Below, in pieces: positions 1 to 6,182 of a stretch of 6,853 bases of DNA (positions are counted from its first letter, which is position 1; every line of letters begins with the position of its first letter). This DNA comes from Deinococcus sp. (GTDB lineage Bacteria > Deinococcota > Deinococci > Deinococcales > Thermaceae): the NCBI GenBank assembly GCA_023382135.1, contig JAMCQK010000188.1:1-6853 (forward strand), in the 5' to 3' direction. The notes beneath the pieces were generated by a model that was not told the DNA's origin, made no database searches, and worked only from the letters and a program-made list of their open reading frames with translations. Both the position numbers and the translations under genes were made by a program.

Positions 1-1
1 C

Positions 2-664
2 AGCGCCCTGGGCCGCGACACCACACGGGTGGTTTCCTGCAACACCACCGCCACAGTGCGCACCCTCACCGCTCTGCGTAACGCCGGGCTACTCAAGAAA
101 GCCCGTGGGGTGCTGATCCGCCGGGCCACCGACCCCTGGGAGTCCGAGCACAACGGCATCATGAACACGGTGGTGCCCGAGGGCAAGATTCCCAGCCACC
201 AGGGCCCTGACGCCCAGACCGTGGCCCCTGACCTGGACGTAGTCACGATTGCCGCCAAGGCCGCCCACACCCAGAGTCACAACCACTACTGGGTGGTCGA
301 ACTGACCCGTGAGGCCAGCAAGGAAGAGGTGCTGGCCACCTTCCAGGCGGGCTCGCGTATCGCCTTTGTTCGGATGAGCGACGGCATAGTGGGCCTCAAT
401 AGCACCATCGAGCTGATGAGGGACCTTGGAAGACCCCGCGGCGACATGTACGAGGTGGCCGTCTGGGCCGACGTGCTCACTATCAAGGGCAATGAGCTGT
501 TCTACACCTACCAGGTGGACAACCAGGCGGTGGTGATTCCCGAGAACGTGGATGCCATCCGCGCGCTTAGCGGCATGGAGTCGGACGCCGTCTCCTCTAT
601 CCTCCGAACCGACCAGGCCCTGGGCGTGCGCCGGGAGTTCCTACTGGAGCCGGTGACGAGATGA
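2..664 (+). CDS. Type II (archaeal-type) glyceraldehyde-3-phosphate dehydrogenase, C-terminal part
   Basis: The 5' end is cut by the window; the reading frame is open from position 2 and leaves 220 residues of a family usually about 340 long, so most of the N-terminal Rossmann domain is missing. The visible part begins just before the SCNTT motif, whose Cys (codon 38-40) is the expected catalytic thiol. It continues with RRATDP, PSHQGPD, STIELMRDLGRPRGDMYEV and VVIPENVDAIRAL, which follow in order the blocks I recognise from archaeal GAPDH. The family oxidises glyceraldehyde 3-phosphate to 1,3-bisphosphoglycerate with NAD(P)+ in the cytosol. Differences from the archaeal pattern are CNTTAT for CNTTGL, HQGPD for HHGPD, and a changed segment around AAHTQSHNH; these may alter activity or substrate. 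The stop overlaps the next start as ATGA, indicating cotranscription and translational coupling. Family assignment is strong; the exact substrate in this organism is inferred. Confidence 0.85.
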   Translation, partial: SALGRDTTRVVSCNTTATVRTLTALRNAGLLKKARGVLIRRATDPWESEHNGIMNTVVPEGKIPSHQGPDAQTVAPDLDVVTIAAKAAHTQSHNHYWVVELTREASKEEVLATFQAGSRIAFVRMSDGIVGLNSTIELMRDLGRPRGDMYEVAVWADVLTIKGNELFYTYQVDNQAVVIPENVDAIRALSGMESDAVSSILRTDQALGVRREFLLEPVTR

Positions 665-1944
665 ACCCCCGAGCCACCGACGAACGCATCCGGGCCGCCA
701 CCCTGGGCCTTTTGGAGAAGGTGCTACCCAAAGAGCGCGACTTCGCGGTGCGGCTGTGGGACAGCACGGTGCTCCCCGCCACCCGCGAACCGGCCCGGGC
801 CACTTTGGTACTGCCCGAGAGCGGGACTTTGGGCCGCATGTTGCAGCCTCCTTTGGATTTGTCTCTGGGGGAGGCCTATATTTACGGGGGTTTTGAGATC
901 GAGGGCGACCTCGAGGTGGTCTTCGCCGCGGTAGAAGAAGCCGCTACCCGCCTTTCCTTGCGCGACCTGCCGGGACTTTTGTCGCGGGCAGCGGCCTTGC
1001 GCAAACATAGCGGCACCGGCCTGGCCGCCCGGCTCAAGGGAGTCGTCCACTCCAAAGCCCGCGACCGCGAGGCCGTCCAACACCACTACGACATCTCCAA
1101 CGCCTTCTACCAGCTCTGGCTGGATTCGCGCATGGTGTATTCGTGCGCCTACTTCCCCAGAGGCAGCGAATCCCTCGACCAGGCCCAGGAGGCCAAGCTG
1201 GAGCTGATCTGCCGCAAGCTGCGCCTCAGAGCGGGCGAGCGCCTGCTGGATATTGGCTCTGGCTGGGGCGGGCTGGTGCTCTACGCCGCCCAGCACTACG
1301 GTGTGGAGGCTTTAGGCATCACCCTCTCCGAGCGCCAAGCCGAGGAAGCTAATAGCCGGATTCGTGCGGCTGACCTAGCGGGCAAGGTGCGTGTTGAGTT
1401 GCTGGATTACCGCGAGGTAAAAGGCCGCTTCGACAAGGTGGTGAGCGTGGGCATGGCCGAGCACGTGGGCCGCCAGAACCTACCAGCCTACTTCCAGGCG
1501 GCGTGGAGGGCCCTCAAGCCCGGCGGGCTGATGCTGCACCACGTGATCACCCAGGGGCCGGTTGTCCTTGGGGCTGCAAGTACCGCAGCCTCGGGCGAGT
1601 TCATGCGGCGCTACGTCTTCCCTGACGGCGAGATTTTGCCGCTGTGGGAAAACCTCCAGATAGCCGAGCAGGCAGGCTTTGAAGTGCGCGACGTGGAGGA
1701 CTTGCGCGAGCACTACGCCAGGACCCTGCGGCACTGGGTCAGGAACCTCGAGGCCCACTGGGAGGCCGCAGTGCGCCAAGTTGGGGTGGAGCGGGCCCGG
1801 CTGTGGCGGCTCTACATGGCGGCCTCGGCCCACCAGTTCAGCTACGGCCACCTGGCCGTACACCAGAGCCTGCTTGCCAAGCCCGGTGAGCAAGGAAGGG
1901 TGGAGTTGCCCCCCTCGAGGGCTGACCTGTACCACCTGATGTAA
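661..1944 (+). CDS. cfa: Cyclopropane-fatty-acyl-phospholipid synthase
   Basis: A complete 427-residue protein of the SAM-dependent CFA synthase family, which adds a methylene bridge across cis double bonds of acyl chains in membrane phospholipids. An N-terminal lipid-interacting region of about 130 residues includes LGEAYIYGGFEIEGDLE. It precedes the HHYDISNAFYQLWLD block, the SAM-binding loop LLDIGSGWGG (195-204) and a C-terminal RRYVFPDGEILP block. Residues matching the bicarbonate/active-site set known from the E. coli enzyme appear to be Cys162 (YSCAYF), Glu267 (MAEHVG), His294 (LHHVI) and Tyr352 (HYARTL); this alignment was done by eye. The ATG at 661 overlaps the upstream TGA, with a possible GGAG about 11 nt upstream, so translation probably depends on the GAPDH-like gene. 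Length and motif order are normal for the family and no lesion is seen. A related SAM-dependent fatty-acid methyltransferase is the main alternative. Confidence 0.92.
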   Translation: MNPRATDERIRAATLGLLEKVLPKERDFAVRLWDSTVLPATREPARATLVLPESGTLGRMLQPPLDLSLGEAYIYGGFEIEGDLEVVFAAVEEAATRLSLRDLPGLLSRAAALRKHSGTGLAARLKGVVHSKARDREAVQHHYDISNAFYQLWLDSRMVYSCAYFPRGSESLDQAQEAKLELICRKLRLRAGERLLDIGSGWGGLVLYAAQHYGVEALGITLSERQAEEANSRIRAADLAGKVRVELLDYREVKGRFDKVVSVGMAEHVGRQNLPAYFQAAWRALKPGGLMLHHVITQGPVVLGAASTAASGEFMRRYVFPDGEILPLWENLQIAEQAGFEVRDVEDLREHYARTLRHWVRNLEAHWEAAVRQVGVERARLWRLYMAASAHQFSYGHLAVHQSLLAKPGEQGRVELPPSRADLYHLM

Positions 1945-2095
1945 GGAGAGGCGGGATGCTCCTCGTCAGCACAATCCCTTTTCCCCTGGCGGGCTTCGGC
2001 GGACAATAATGAGGTTTACTAGCACCCGAAAGGGGTGCTGGACGACTGCACGCCATAGGCTGCTCTGCCCACCGCAACCGAAAGGTCCGCGCAGG
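1945..2095. other. Intergenic stretch between cfa and the insertion sequence
   Basis: No convincing gene lies here. It holds a weak AGGAG/CTCCT stem just after the cfa stop (1944-1948 with 1959-1963) and the strong hairpin at 2021-2039. A smaller ACC-GAAA-GGT stem-loop lies near 2074. A 17-codon reading frame at 1956-2009 has GGAG 7 nt before its ATG, but its product shows no recognisable motif and it may be chance. The stretch may be the 3' end of the cfa transcript or the remains of a locus cut by the insertion sequence. Confidence 0.5.
2021..2039. repeat. 7-bp perfect hairpin, possible terminator or RNA structure after cfa
   Basis: AGCACCC (2021-2027) pairs perfectly with GGGTGCT (2033-2039) around a GAAAG loop. 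It lies 77 nt past the cfa stop. No T-run follows on the plus strand (GGACGACTG), so it is not a standard intrinsic terminator; it could be a 3' stability element or part of a structured RNA. Confidence 0.45.
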
Positions 2096-2104
2096 AATCC
2101 GACA
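2096..2104. repeat. Left terminal inverted repeat of the insertion sequence
   Basis: AATCCGACA is the exact reverse complement of 2995-3003 and lies 12 bp past the transposase stop codon. An imperfect match continues inward (GTTTGAGAGG here; CCTTTGGATAGG when the other end is read inward). The exact outer base is uncertain. Confidence 0.6.
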
Positions 2105-2115
2105 GTTTGAGAGGT

Positions 2116-2969
2116 TTATTTCAAAGGCGGCTGCGTCGGGTCAAACGCCAGATGCGGGCGGTGGTAGTGATAGCGCTGCAGGAAGTCTTCGACTTGCCCA
2201 GTCGGTTCGGAGATTTGCTGTGGGTTGCAGTTGAGCCACCCCTGACACTCTTTCCTAAGAATTCGGTTGAAGCTCTCAATGTAAGCCTGCTCGTTTTCCT
2301 TGTAAGGGCGGGCTATTCGGTGATATAGACAATAACCGAGTACATACCACTCAAACTCCGCCTGGAGCTCCGGCCCTCCGTCGGTCTGAACGATCGTCCT
2401 GTACCTGTTAAGGCGGCGATTCATACTGCGTTGAAGAAAGCGGTAGCCCTGCTTGAAGCTTAGTTCGGGGGTCAATAGCATGTCGGCTTCCCGGGCAAAG
2501 ATATCCACCGCGTTAAAGGCAAATACCCCCAAGGTCCACGCTGTCCATCTGGACCACTTCGCGGGCAGACACGGCTTCCGGTACCTTCCAGCGCTTCCGG
2601 TTCTTCTTGTATTTGCTGCGGAGCTGGTATTTCTCCCCCCAGAATCTGGTAAATCTTCGATATCGAAAACTCAATCCCGTACTGGTGTTCCAGAAAGTAG
2701 GCGATCTTCTGGCCACAGCGATCCATTTCTGGTTCACGAATAGCCTAAACCGGCTTCTTGGTACTGGGGCCTGTCTGGCGGTAGTGGCGAGGCTTCTTGT
2801 TCGTACGGGCATATTATTCAAGAAACCCCTCTAACCCCGCAGTCTCAATGCCTTTGATCCAAAGTCCTGCCGTCTCCCGGTGTTTGCTCAGCCGCCGGGT
2901 AACCCGGCTATGGCTCATCCCCTGTGTTGGTACAACTCCTCCCAGGCTAACGCTGCTTTCGTGGCTCAT
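2116..2969 (-). pseudogene. Broken DDE (integrase-core) transposase
   Basis: Read on the minus strand, the protein can be followed across three frames. The N-terminus (MSHSRVTRRLSKHRETAGLW) is a helix-turn-helix. Two in-frame stops follow, TAA at 2814-2816 and TAG at 2745-2747; the latter sits where a Trp (TGG) would fit (PV*AIREPEMDRCGQK). After SKIYQILG the frame shifts at a run of six G (plus-strand C 2635-2640) into EKYQLRSKYKKNRKRW. After VQMDSVDLG it shifts again at five G (plus-strand C 2526-2530) into VFAFNAVDIFAREADMLL. Removing one G from each run restores a continuous protein. The catalytic triad is still readable: Asp in VQMDSV, Asp in QTDGGPEL, Glu in AYIESF with 34 residues between the last two. 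The start is taken at the ATG at 2969; an in-frame ATG at 2918 is an alternative. With four lesions it should be inactive unless the indels are sequence errors. Confidence 0.85.
2911..2923. repeat. 13-bp direct repeat, copy 1
   Basis: TGGCTCATCCCCT is repeated exactly at 2962-2974, 51 bp away. On the minus strand both copies contain AGGGGATGAGCC, so both candidate transposase start codons (2918 and 2969) have the same surroundings and the same frame. Confidence 0.6.
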
Positions 2970-2974
2970 CCCCT
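2962..2974. repeat. 13-bp direct repeat, copy 2
   Basis: Exact second copy of the 13-mer at 2911-2923. The spacing of 51 bp is 17 codons, so it could be a small in-frame duplication at the transposase N-terminus. The sequence between copies has diverged or is unrelated. Confidence 0.6.
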
Positions 2975-2994
2975 TTGTGGCACCTATCCAAAGG

Positions 2995-3003
2995 TGTCGG
3001 ATT
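2995..3003. repeat. Right terminal inverted repeat of the insertion sequence
   Basis: TGTCGGATT is the exact reverse complement of 2096-2104. It overlaps a small hairpin, GGATTT (2999-3004) with AAATCC (3012-3017), which extends past the presumed border of the element. Confidence 0.6.
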
Positions 3004-3025
3004 TTTATGTGAAATCCGTGCGGGG

Positions 3026-3054
3026 TTGACGTCGGCGGACTTTGAGATTACTCT
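3026..3054 (+). promoter_or_regulatory. Predicted promoter of the copper operon
   Basis: TTGACG at 3026-3031 is a near-perfect -35 box. With a 17-bp spacer it is followed by TACTCT at 3049-3054, a moderate -10 box (4 of 6). Transcription would start near 3061, at the left edge of the G/C-rich palindrome. The promoter lies wholly outside the insertion sequence. An alternative -10, TACTAT at 3057-3062, lacks a correctly spaced -35. Confidence 0.5.
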
Positions 3055-3061
3055 GTTACTA

Positions 3062-3087
3062 TATCCCACCCCTGGGGGGGAGGGATA
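3062..3087. promoter_or_regulatory. Probable CsoR operator (G/C-tract palindrome)
   Basis: The left arm TATCCCACCCC and right arm GGGGGAGGGATA form a 26-bp imperfect palindrome with A/T-rich outer edges and C- and G-tracts inside. This is the form known for CsoR-family operators (TAT, C-run, G-run, ATA). It covers the predicted start point and ends 13 bp before copZ. Since csoR is the second gene of the same operon, bound CsoR would block the operon and Cu(I) would release it. The site is seen directly; the binding protein is inferred from operon content. Confidence 0.75.
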
Positions 3088-3100
3088 ACGGAGGTAGTGA

Positions 3101-3310
3101 ATGACCAGTCTTAAAATAGAGGGCATGAGCTGCGGGCACTGCAAAATAACTGTGGAAAAAGCGCTGTCCCAAGTTGCGGGTGTCGAGAAAGTCGAGGTTT
3201 TCTGGCGAGACGGGCGCGCTGCTGTCCTTGGCAACGCACCCGTGGAACACTTGATCGAAGCAGTGCAAGCACTGGGTTACCCGGCCCAGTTGGAGCAACA
3301 ATCCGCCTGA
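3101..3310 (+). CDS. copZ: Copper chaperone CopZ (HMA-domain protein)
   Basis: A 69-residue single heavy-metal-associated domain with the metal loop GMSCGHC (Cys11 and Cys14) close to the N-terminus. The rest follows the beta-alpha-beta-beta-alpha-beta fold (VEKALSQVAGVEKVEVFW, then EAVQALGYPAQL). Such proteins bind Cu(I) in the cytosol and pass it to the HMA domains of CopA and to CsoR. The ATG has GGAGG 6 nt upstream (3090-3094), supporting this start. It is the first gene after the operator, so it has the shortest path from promoter to translation. A His between the two cysteines is a natural variant in this family. Mercury or other soft metals cannot be excluded as ligands, but the csoR and copA neighbours point to copper. 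Confidence 0.93.
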   Translation: MTSLKIEGMSCGHCKITVEKALSQVAGVEKVEVFWRDGRAAVLGNAPVEHLIEAVQALGYPAQLEQQSA

Positions 3311-3315
3311 AGGAT

Positions 3316-3341
3316 TAGTCTTTGGGTAGCTGTGAAGACTA
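3316..3341 (+). other. Hairpin between copZ and csoR
   Basis: TAGTCTT (3316-3322) pairs perfectly with AAGACTA (3335-3341) around a 12-nt loop, 5 nt after the copZ stop and just before the csoR ribosome-binding site AAAGGAG (3346-3352). There is no T-run. It could protect the copZ end of the mRNA or lower csoR-copA expression relative to copZ. Confidence 0.45.
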
Positions 3342-3359
3342 GCCTAAAGGAGCCGGCCT

Positions 3360-3650
3360 ATGAACCAGGTACATGAACATACCCTTCACCTAGACTCTAA
3401 TACCCGTCACGAAGCTCGAAGACGGCTTTTGTCTGTAAGGGGGCATATAGAGGGTATTTTGAAGATGCTCGAGGACGACCCCTATTGCATAGACGTGCTC
3501 CGGCAGATCAAAGCAGTAGAGGGAGCGCTTGACAAAGCAGGTGAACTGGTGCTGCAGAGCCACCTGAAGCACCACGTGACGAATGCGGCCCAGCGTGGCG
3601 ATGCCGATCAACTTGTAGAAGAGTTGATGGAAGTGCTCAAATACCGCTAG
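3360..3650 (+). CDS. csoR: Copper-sensing transcriptional repressor CsoR
   Basis: A 96-residue all-helical repressor of the CsoR/RcnR family (DUF156). The first helix carries HEARRRLLSVRGHIEGILKMLED, and the metal site is readable as Cys43 (PYCIDVL), His68 and His72 (QSHLKHH). The spacing x-Cys, +25 His, +4 His matches Cu(I)-CsoR proteins. The last ligand is His where many CsoRs have Cys; from memory, Thermus CsoR has this Cys-His-His set. The N-terminal tail is His-rich (His5, 7, 10, 17) and may modulate metal binding. The ATG has AAAGGAG 7 nt upstream. It lies 49 nt after copZ and 23 nt before copA, and the operator upstream of copZ implies autoregulation. RcnR and FrmR relatives are less likely given the Cys/His positions and the copper neighbours. 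Confidence 0.9.
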   Translation: MNQVHEHTLHLDSNTRHEARRRLLSVRGHIEGILKMLEDDPYCIDVLRQIKAVEGALDKAGELVLQSHLKHHVTNAAQRGDADQLVEELMEVLKYR

Positions 3651-3673
3651 CCCCTTTAGGCGGAGGCGTAGAG

Positions 3674-6178
3674 ATGACCAAAGAAGTACAGATTGGTGTA
3701 CAGGGGATGACCTGCGCGGCTTGCGTAACACGGGTCGAACGTGGACTCAAAAAGGTGGAAGGTGTCGAGGAGACCAGCGTGAACTTGGCTACCGAACAAG
3801 CCACCGTTCGCTTCAACCCGGAGAAAACGACGCCCGCAGCATTGCTGCAAAAGATCGAAGAAGCCGGGTACGTGCCAGTTACCGCCCAGGCCGAGATTGG
3901 GGTAACTGGTATGACCTGTGCTGCCTGCACAGGTCGTGTAGAGCAGGCCCTCAGGAGGGTTCCGGGCGTGGTGGAAGCCAGCGTGAACCTTGCCACTGAG
4001 CGGGCGTCCATCCGGTACATTCCCGCCACCACCGGGCTACCCCAGCTCAAAGCGGCAATCCGAGAGGCGGGTTATGGTGTCCTCGAGGTCGAGGCCGGCA
4101 AGGACCGTACCGATATTGAACGCGAGGCGCGCCAGAAGGAAATTGCGGCCTTAAGACACGCGGTTCTGTTCTCAACAGTTTTTGCCATCCCCCTGGTGCT
4201 CATTGCCATGGTGGGCATGTACTGGCAGCCGGCCAGTATGTTCCTGATGAGCTTGCTGCCAATGAATGCCTGGAACTGGATGATGCTGGCCCTGGCTACG
4301 CCGGTGCAATTTGGCCCAGGAATGCGCTTCTACCGCTTAGGCTGGAAAGCCTTGCGCTCGGGTTCGCCCGACATGAATAGCCTAGTGATGATCGGCACAA
4401 GCGCCGCCTACTTTTTCAGCCTGGCGGTGACCCTGTTCCCGAGCATCTTCCCCGAACAAGCGCGACACGTTTATTACGAAGCTGCTGCTGTGGTCCTAAC
4501 CCTAATCCTGTTGGGTAAGTACCTCGAGGCCGTTGCCAAGGGCCGCACCAGCGAGGCCATGAAAAAACTGCTCGGGTTGCAGGCCAAAATGGCCAGGGTT
4601 GTCAGGGACGGCATCGAACTGGAAATCCCGGTGGACGAAGTGCTCCCCGGAGACTTGGTTAGCGTGCGCCCTGGCGAAAAGATCCCGGTGGACGGGGTGG
4701 TGGTTTCTGGCCACAGCTTCGTTGACGAGTCCATGATCACCGGCGAGCCCATGCCGGTGGCCAAACAACAAGGCGACAAAGTTGTCGGCGCGACGCTCAA
4801 CGGTAATGGCATTTTTAGCTTCAAAGCCACTGCGGTCGGGGCCGATACCGTGCTCGCGCAGATCATCAAGCTGGTTGAGACCGCACAGGGCTCCAAACCC
4901 CCTATCCAAGGGCTGGCCGACAAGGTAGTTGCCGTCTTTACACCAATCGTGCTGGGCATTGCCGCGCTCACTGCCGTGGCCTGGTTGATGTTTGGCGGGC
5001 AGATGGCCCTCTCCTTTGCCCTGGTTAATACCGTGGCCGTGCTGATCATCGCCTGCCCTTGCGCGATGGGCCTGGCAACCCCCACTTCCATCATGGTGGG
5101 CGCCGGCAAGGCCGCTGAAATGGGGGTGCTCTTCCGCAAGGGCGCCGCCCTGCAAACCCTGCAAGAAGCCCGAGTCATCGCTGTGGACAAGACCGGCACG
5201 CTCACCAAGGGCAAGCCGGAACTGACCGACTTTGCGGTCCAGCCTGGGTTTGACGAAGCTGAATTGTTGACCCTGGTTGCCAGCGTGGAGAAAAACTCCG
5301 AGCACCCCGTGGCCCAGGCGATCGTAAAAGCCGCCCAGGAGCGCGGCCTGGCCCTGAGCGAGGTGGAAGGCTTCGAAGCCATGCCGGGCTTCGGGGTTTC
5401 CGCCAGGGTGAAGGGCAGGCTTGTCCAGGTCGGGGCAGACCGTTACATGGACAAGCTAGACCTGGAGATTTCTAGCTTCGCCGACGAGGGCGCCCGCCTA
5501 GGTGACGAGGGCAAGAGCCCCCTCTATGCCGCTGTGGACGGCAAGCTCGCGGCCATTATCGCGGTGGCCGACCCCATTAAGGAAGGCACACCCGAGGCCA
5601 TTGCCGCTCTGCACAAGCTGGGCTTCCGGGTCGCCATGATCACTGGTGACAACCAGCGCACCGCCAACGCCATAGCCAAACAGCTCGGTATTGACGAGGT
5701 GCTGGCCGAGGTGCTGCCCGATGGCAAGTCCGAGGCTGTGAAGAGGCTCCAGGGCGAGGGCCGCAAAGTGGCCTTCGTGGGCGACGGCATCAACGACGCC
5801 CCGGCCCTGGCCCAGGCCGATGTGGGCGTAGCAATCGGCACCGGCACCGATATCGCCATAGAGACCGCCGACGTTATTTTGATGTCGGGCGACCTGCGCG
5901 GCGTGCCCAACGCCATCGCTCTCTCGAGAAGCACCTTACGCAACATCAAGCTCAACCTGTTCTGGGCTTTCGGTTACAACGTAATCTTGATTCCGGTGGC
6001 TGCCGGCGTGCTGTACCCTGCTTTCGGCTGGTTGCTTTCCCCGGTGCTGGCGGGGGCGGCAATGGGCCTCTCAAGCGTCTTTGTGCTCTCCAACGCCCTA
6101 CGTCTGCGCCGCTTCCGGCCGCCGCTCCGCGCTGAAGCCAAAACCTCTACGCTAGTACCCAAAGCTGTACCTGCCTAA
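3674..6178 (+). CDS. copA: Cu(I)-exporting P1B-1-type ATPase CopA
   Basis: A complete 834-residue copper P-type ATPase that pumps Cu(I) out of the cytosol using ATP. Two N-terminal HMA domains (about residues 4-70 and 73-141) each carry GMTCAAC, with Cys14/Cys17 and Cys82/Cys85. Membrane segments begin near residue 157. The actuator domain has TGEP (356-359), and the transport CPC (461-463) sits in IACPCAMGLATP. Further motifs are the phosphorylation loop DKTGTLT (Asp505), nucleotide-domain SEHP (542-545) and GDGINDAP (703-710). The last two helices carry YN (768-769) and MGLSS (797-801), the signature of Cu(I)-specific P1B-1 pumps, and this separates it from silver-only, zinc or cobalt pumps. 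GGAGG 7 nt before the ATG supports the start. The tail after RLRRF is short and basic. No lesion is seen. Confidence 0.97.
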   Translation: MTKEVQIGVQGMTCAACVTRVERGLKKVEGVEETSVNLATEQATVRFNPEKTTPAALLQKIEEAGYVPVTAQAEIGVTGMTCAACTGRVEQALRRVPGVVEASVNLATERASIRYIPATTGLPQLKAAIREAGYGVLEVEAGKDRTDIEREARQKEIAALRHAVLFSTVFAIPLVLIAMVGMYWQPASMFLMSLLPMNAWNWMMLALATPVQFGPGMRFYRLGWKALRSGSPDMNSLVMIGTSAAYFFSLAVTLFPSIFPEQARHVYYEAAAVVLTLILLGKYLEAVAKGRTSEAMKKLLGLQAKMARVVRDGIELEIPVDEVLPGDLVSVRPGEKIPVDGVVVSGHSFVDESMITGEPMPVAKQQGDKVVGATLNGNGIFSFKATAVGADTVLAQIIKLVETAQGSKPPIQGLADKVVAVFTPIVLGIAALTAVAWLMFGGQMALSFALVNTVAVLIIACPCAMGLATPTSIMVGAGKAAEMGVLFRKGAALQTLQEARVIAVDKTGTLTKGKPELTDFAVQPGFDEAELLTLVASVEKNSEHPVAQAIVKAAQERGLALSEVEGFEAMPGFGVSARVKGRLVQVGADRYMDKLDLEISSFADEGARLGDEGKSPLYAAVDGKLAAIIAVADPIKEGTPEAIAALHKLGFRVAMITGDNQRTANAIAKQLGIDEVLAEVLPDGKSEAVKRLQGEGRKVAFVGDGINDAPALAQADVGVAIGTGTDIAIETADVILMSGDLRGVPNAIALSRSTLRNIKLNLFWAFGYNVILIPVAAGVLYPAFGWLLSPVLAGAAMGLSSVFVLSNALRLRRFRPPLRAEAKTSTLVPKAVPA

Positions 6179-6182
6179 TGCC

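Larger units (their letters stand above)
2096..3003 (-). mobile_element. Decayed insertion sequence, probably IS481-like
   Basis: A minus-strand DDE transposase relic fills a segment bounded by AATCCGACA at 2096-2104 and its exact complement TGTCGGATT at 2995-3003. Inside both ends the match continues imperfectly (TTTGAGAGG against TTTGGATAGG), as expected for terminal inverted repeats, giving an element of about 908 bp. I see no clear target-site duplication directly outside these ends. AATCCG recurs at 3013-3018, so the outer border could differ by a few bases. Family placement rests on the protein layout: an N-terminal helix-turn-helix, a basic linker, and an integrase core with D, D and E. 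The right end lies about 23 bp from the predicted cop -35 box. Confidence 0.75.

Noticed and set aside
724..1296. Minus-strand 190-residue frame opposite cfa
   Set aside because: It is a shadow of the cfa coding strand with no motif and no start signal.
1956..2009. 17-codon mini-ORF with GGAG upstream, followed by an overlapping ATG frame of about 33 codons
   Set aside because: There is no motif or composition support; spacing to GGAG alone is weak evidence in GC-rich DNA.
2453..2834. Plus-strand frames across the insertion sequence
   Set aside because: The minus strand reads as a recognisable transposase across all of this region, so the plus-strand frames are by-products.
2999..3017. GGATTT/AAATCC hairpin as a terminator upstream of the cop promoter
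   Set aside because: A 6-bp A/T-rich stem with no T-run after it; it is better explained by overlap with the insertion-sequence end.
2096..3018. AATCCG at 2096-2101 and 3013-3018 as a target-site duplication
   Set aside because: If it were, the element ends would not be inverted repeats of each other; the 9-bp inverted repeat gives more consistent borders.
4474..5382. Long minus-strand open frames opposite copA (267 and 302 residues)
   Set aside because: They are mirror frames of a GC-rich gene with low-complexity Ala/Ser/Gly composition and no recognisable domains, while the plus strand has full P-type ATPase motifs.
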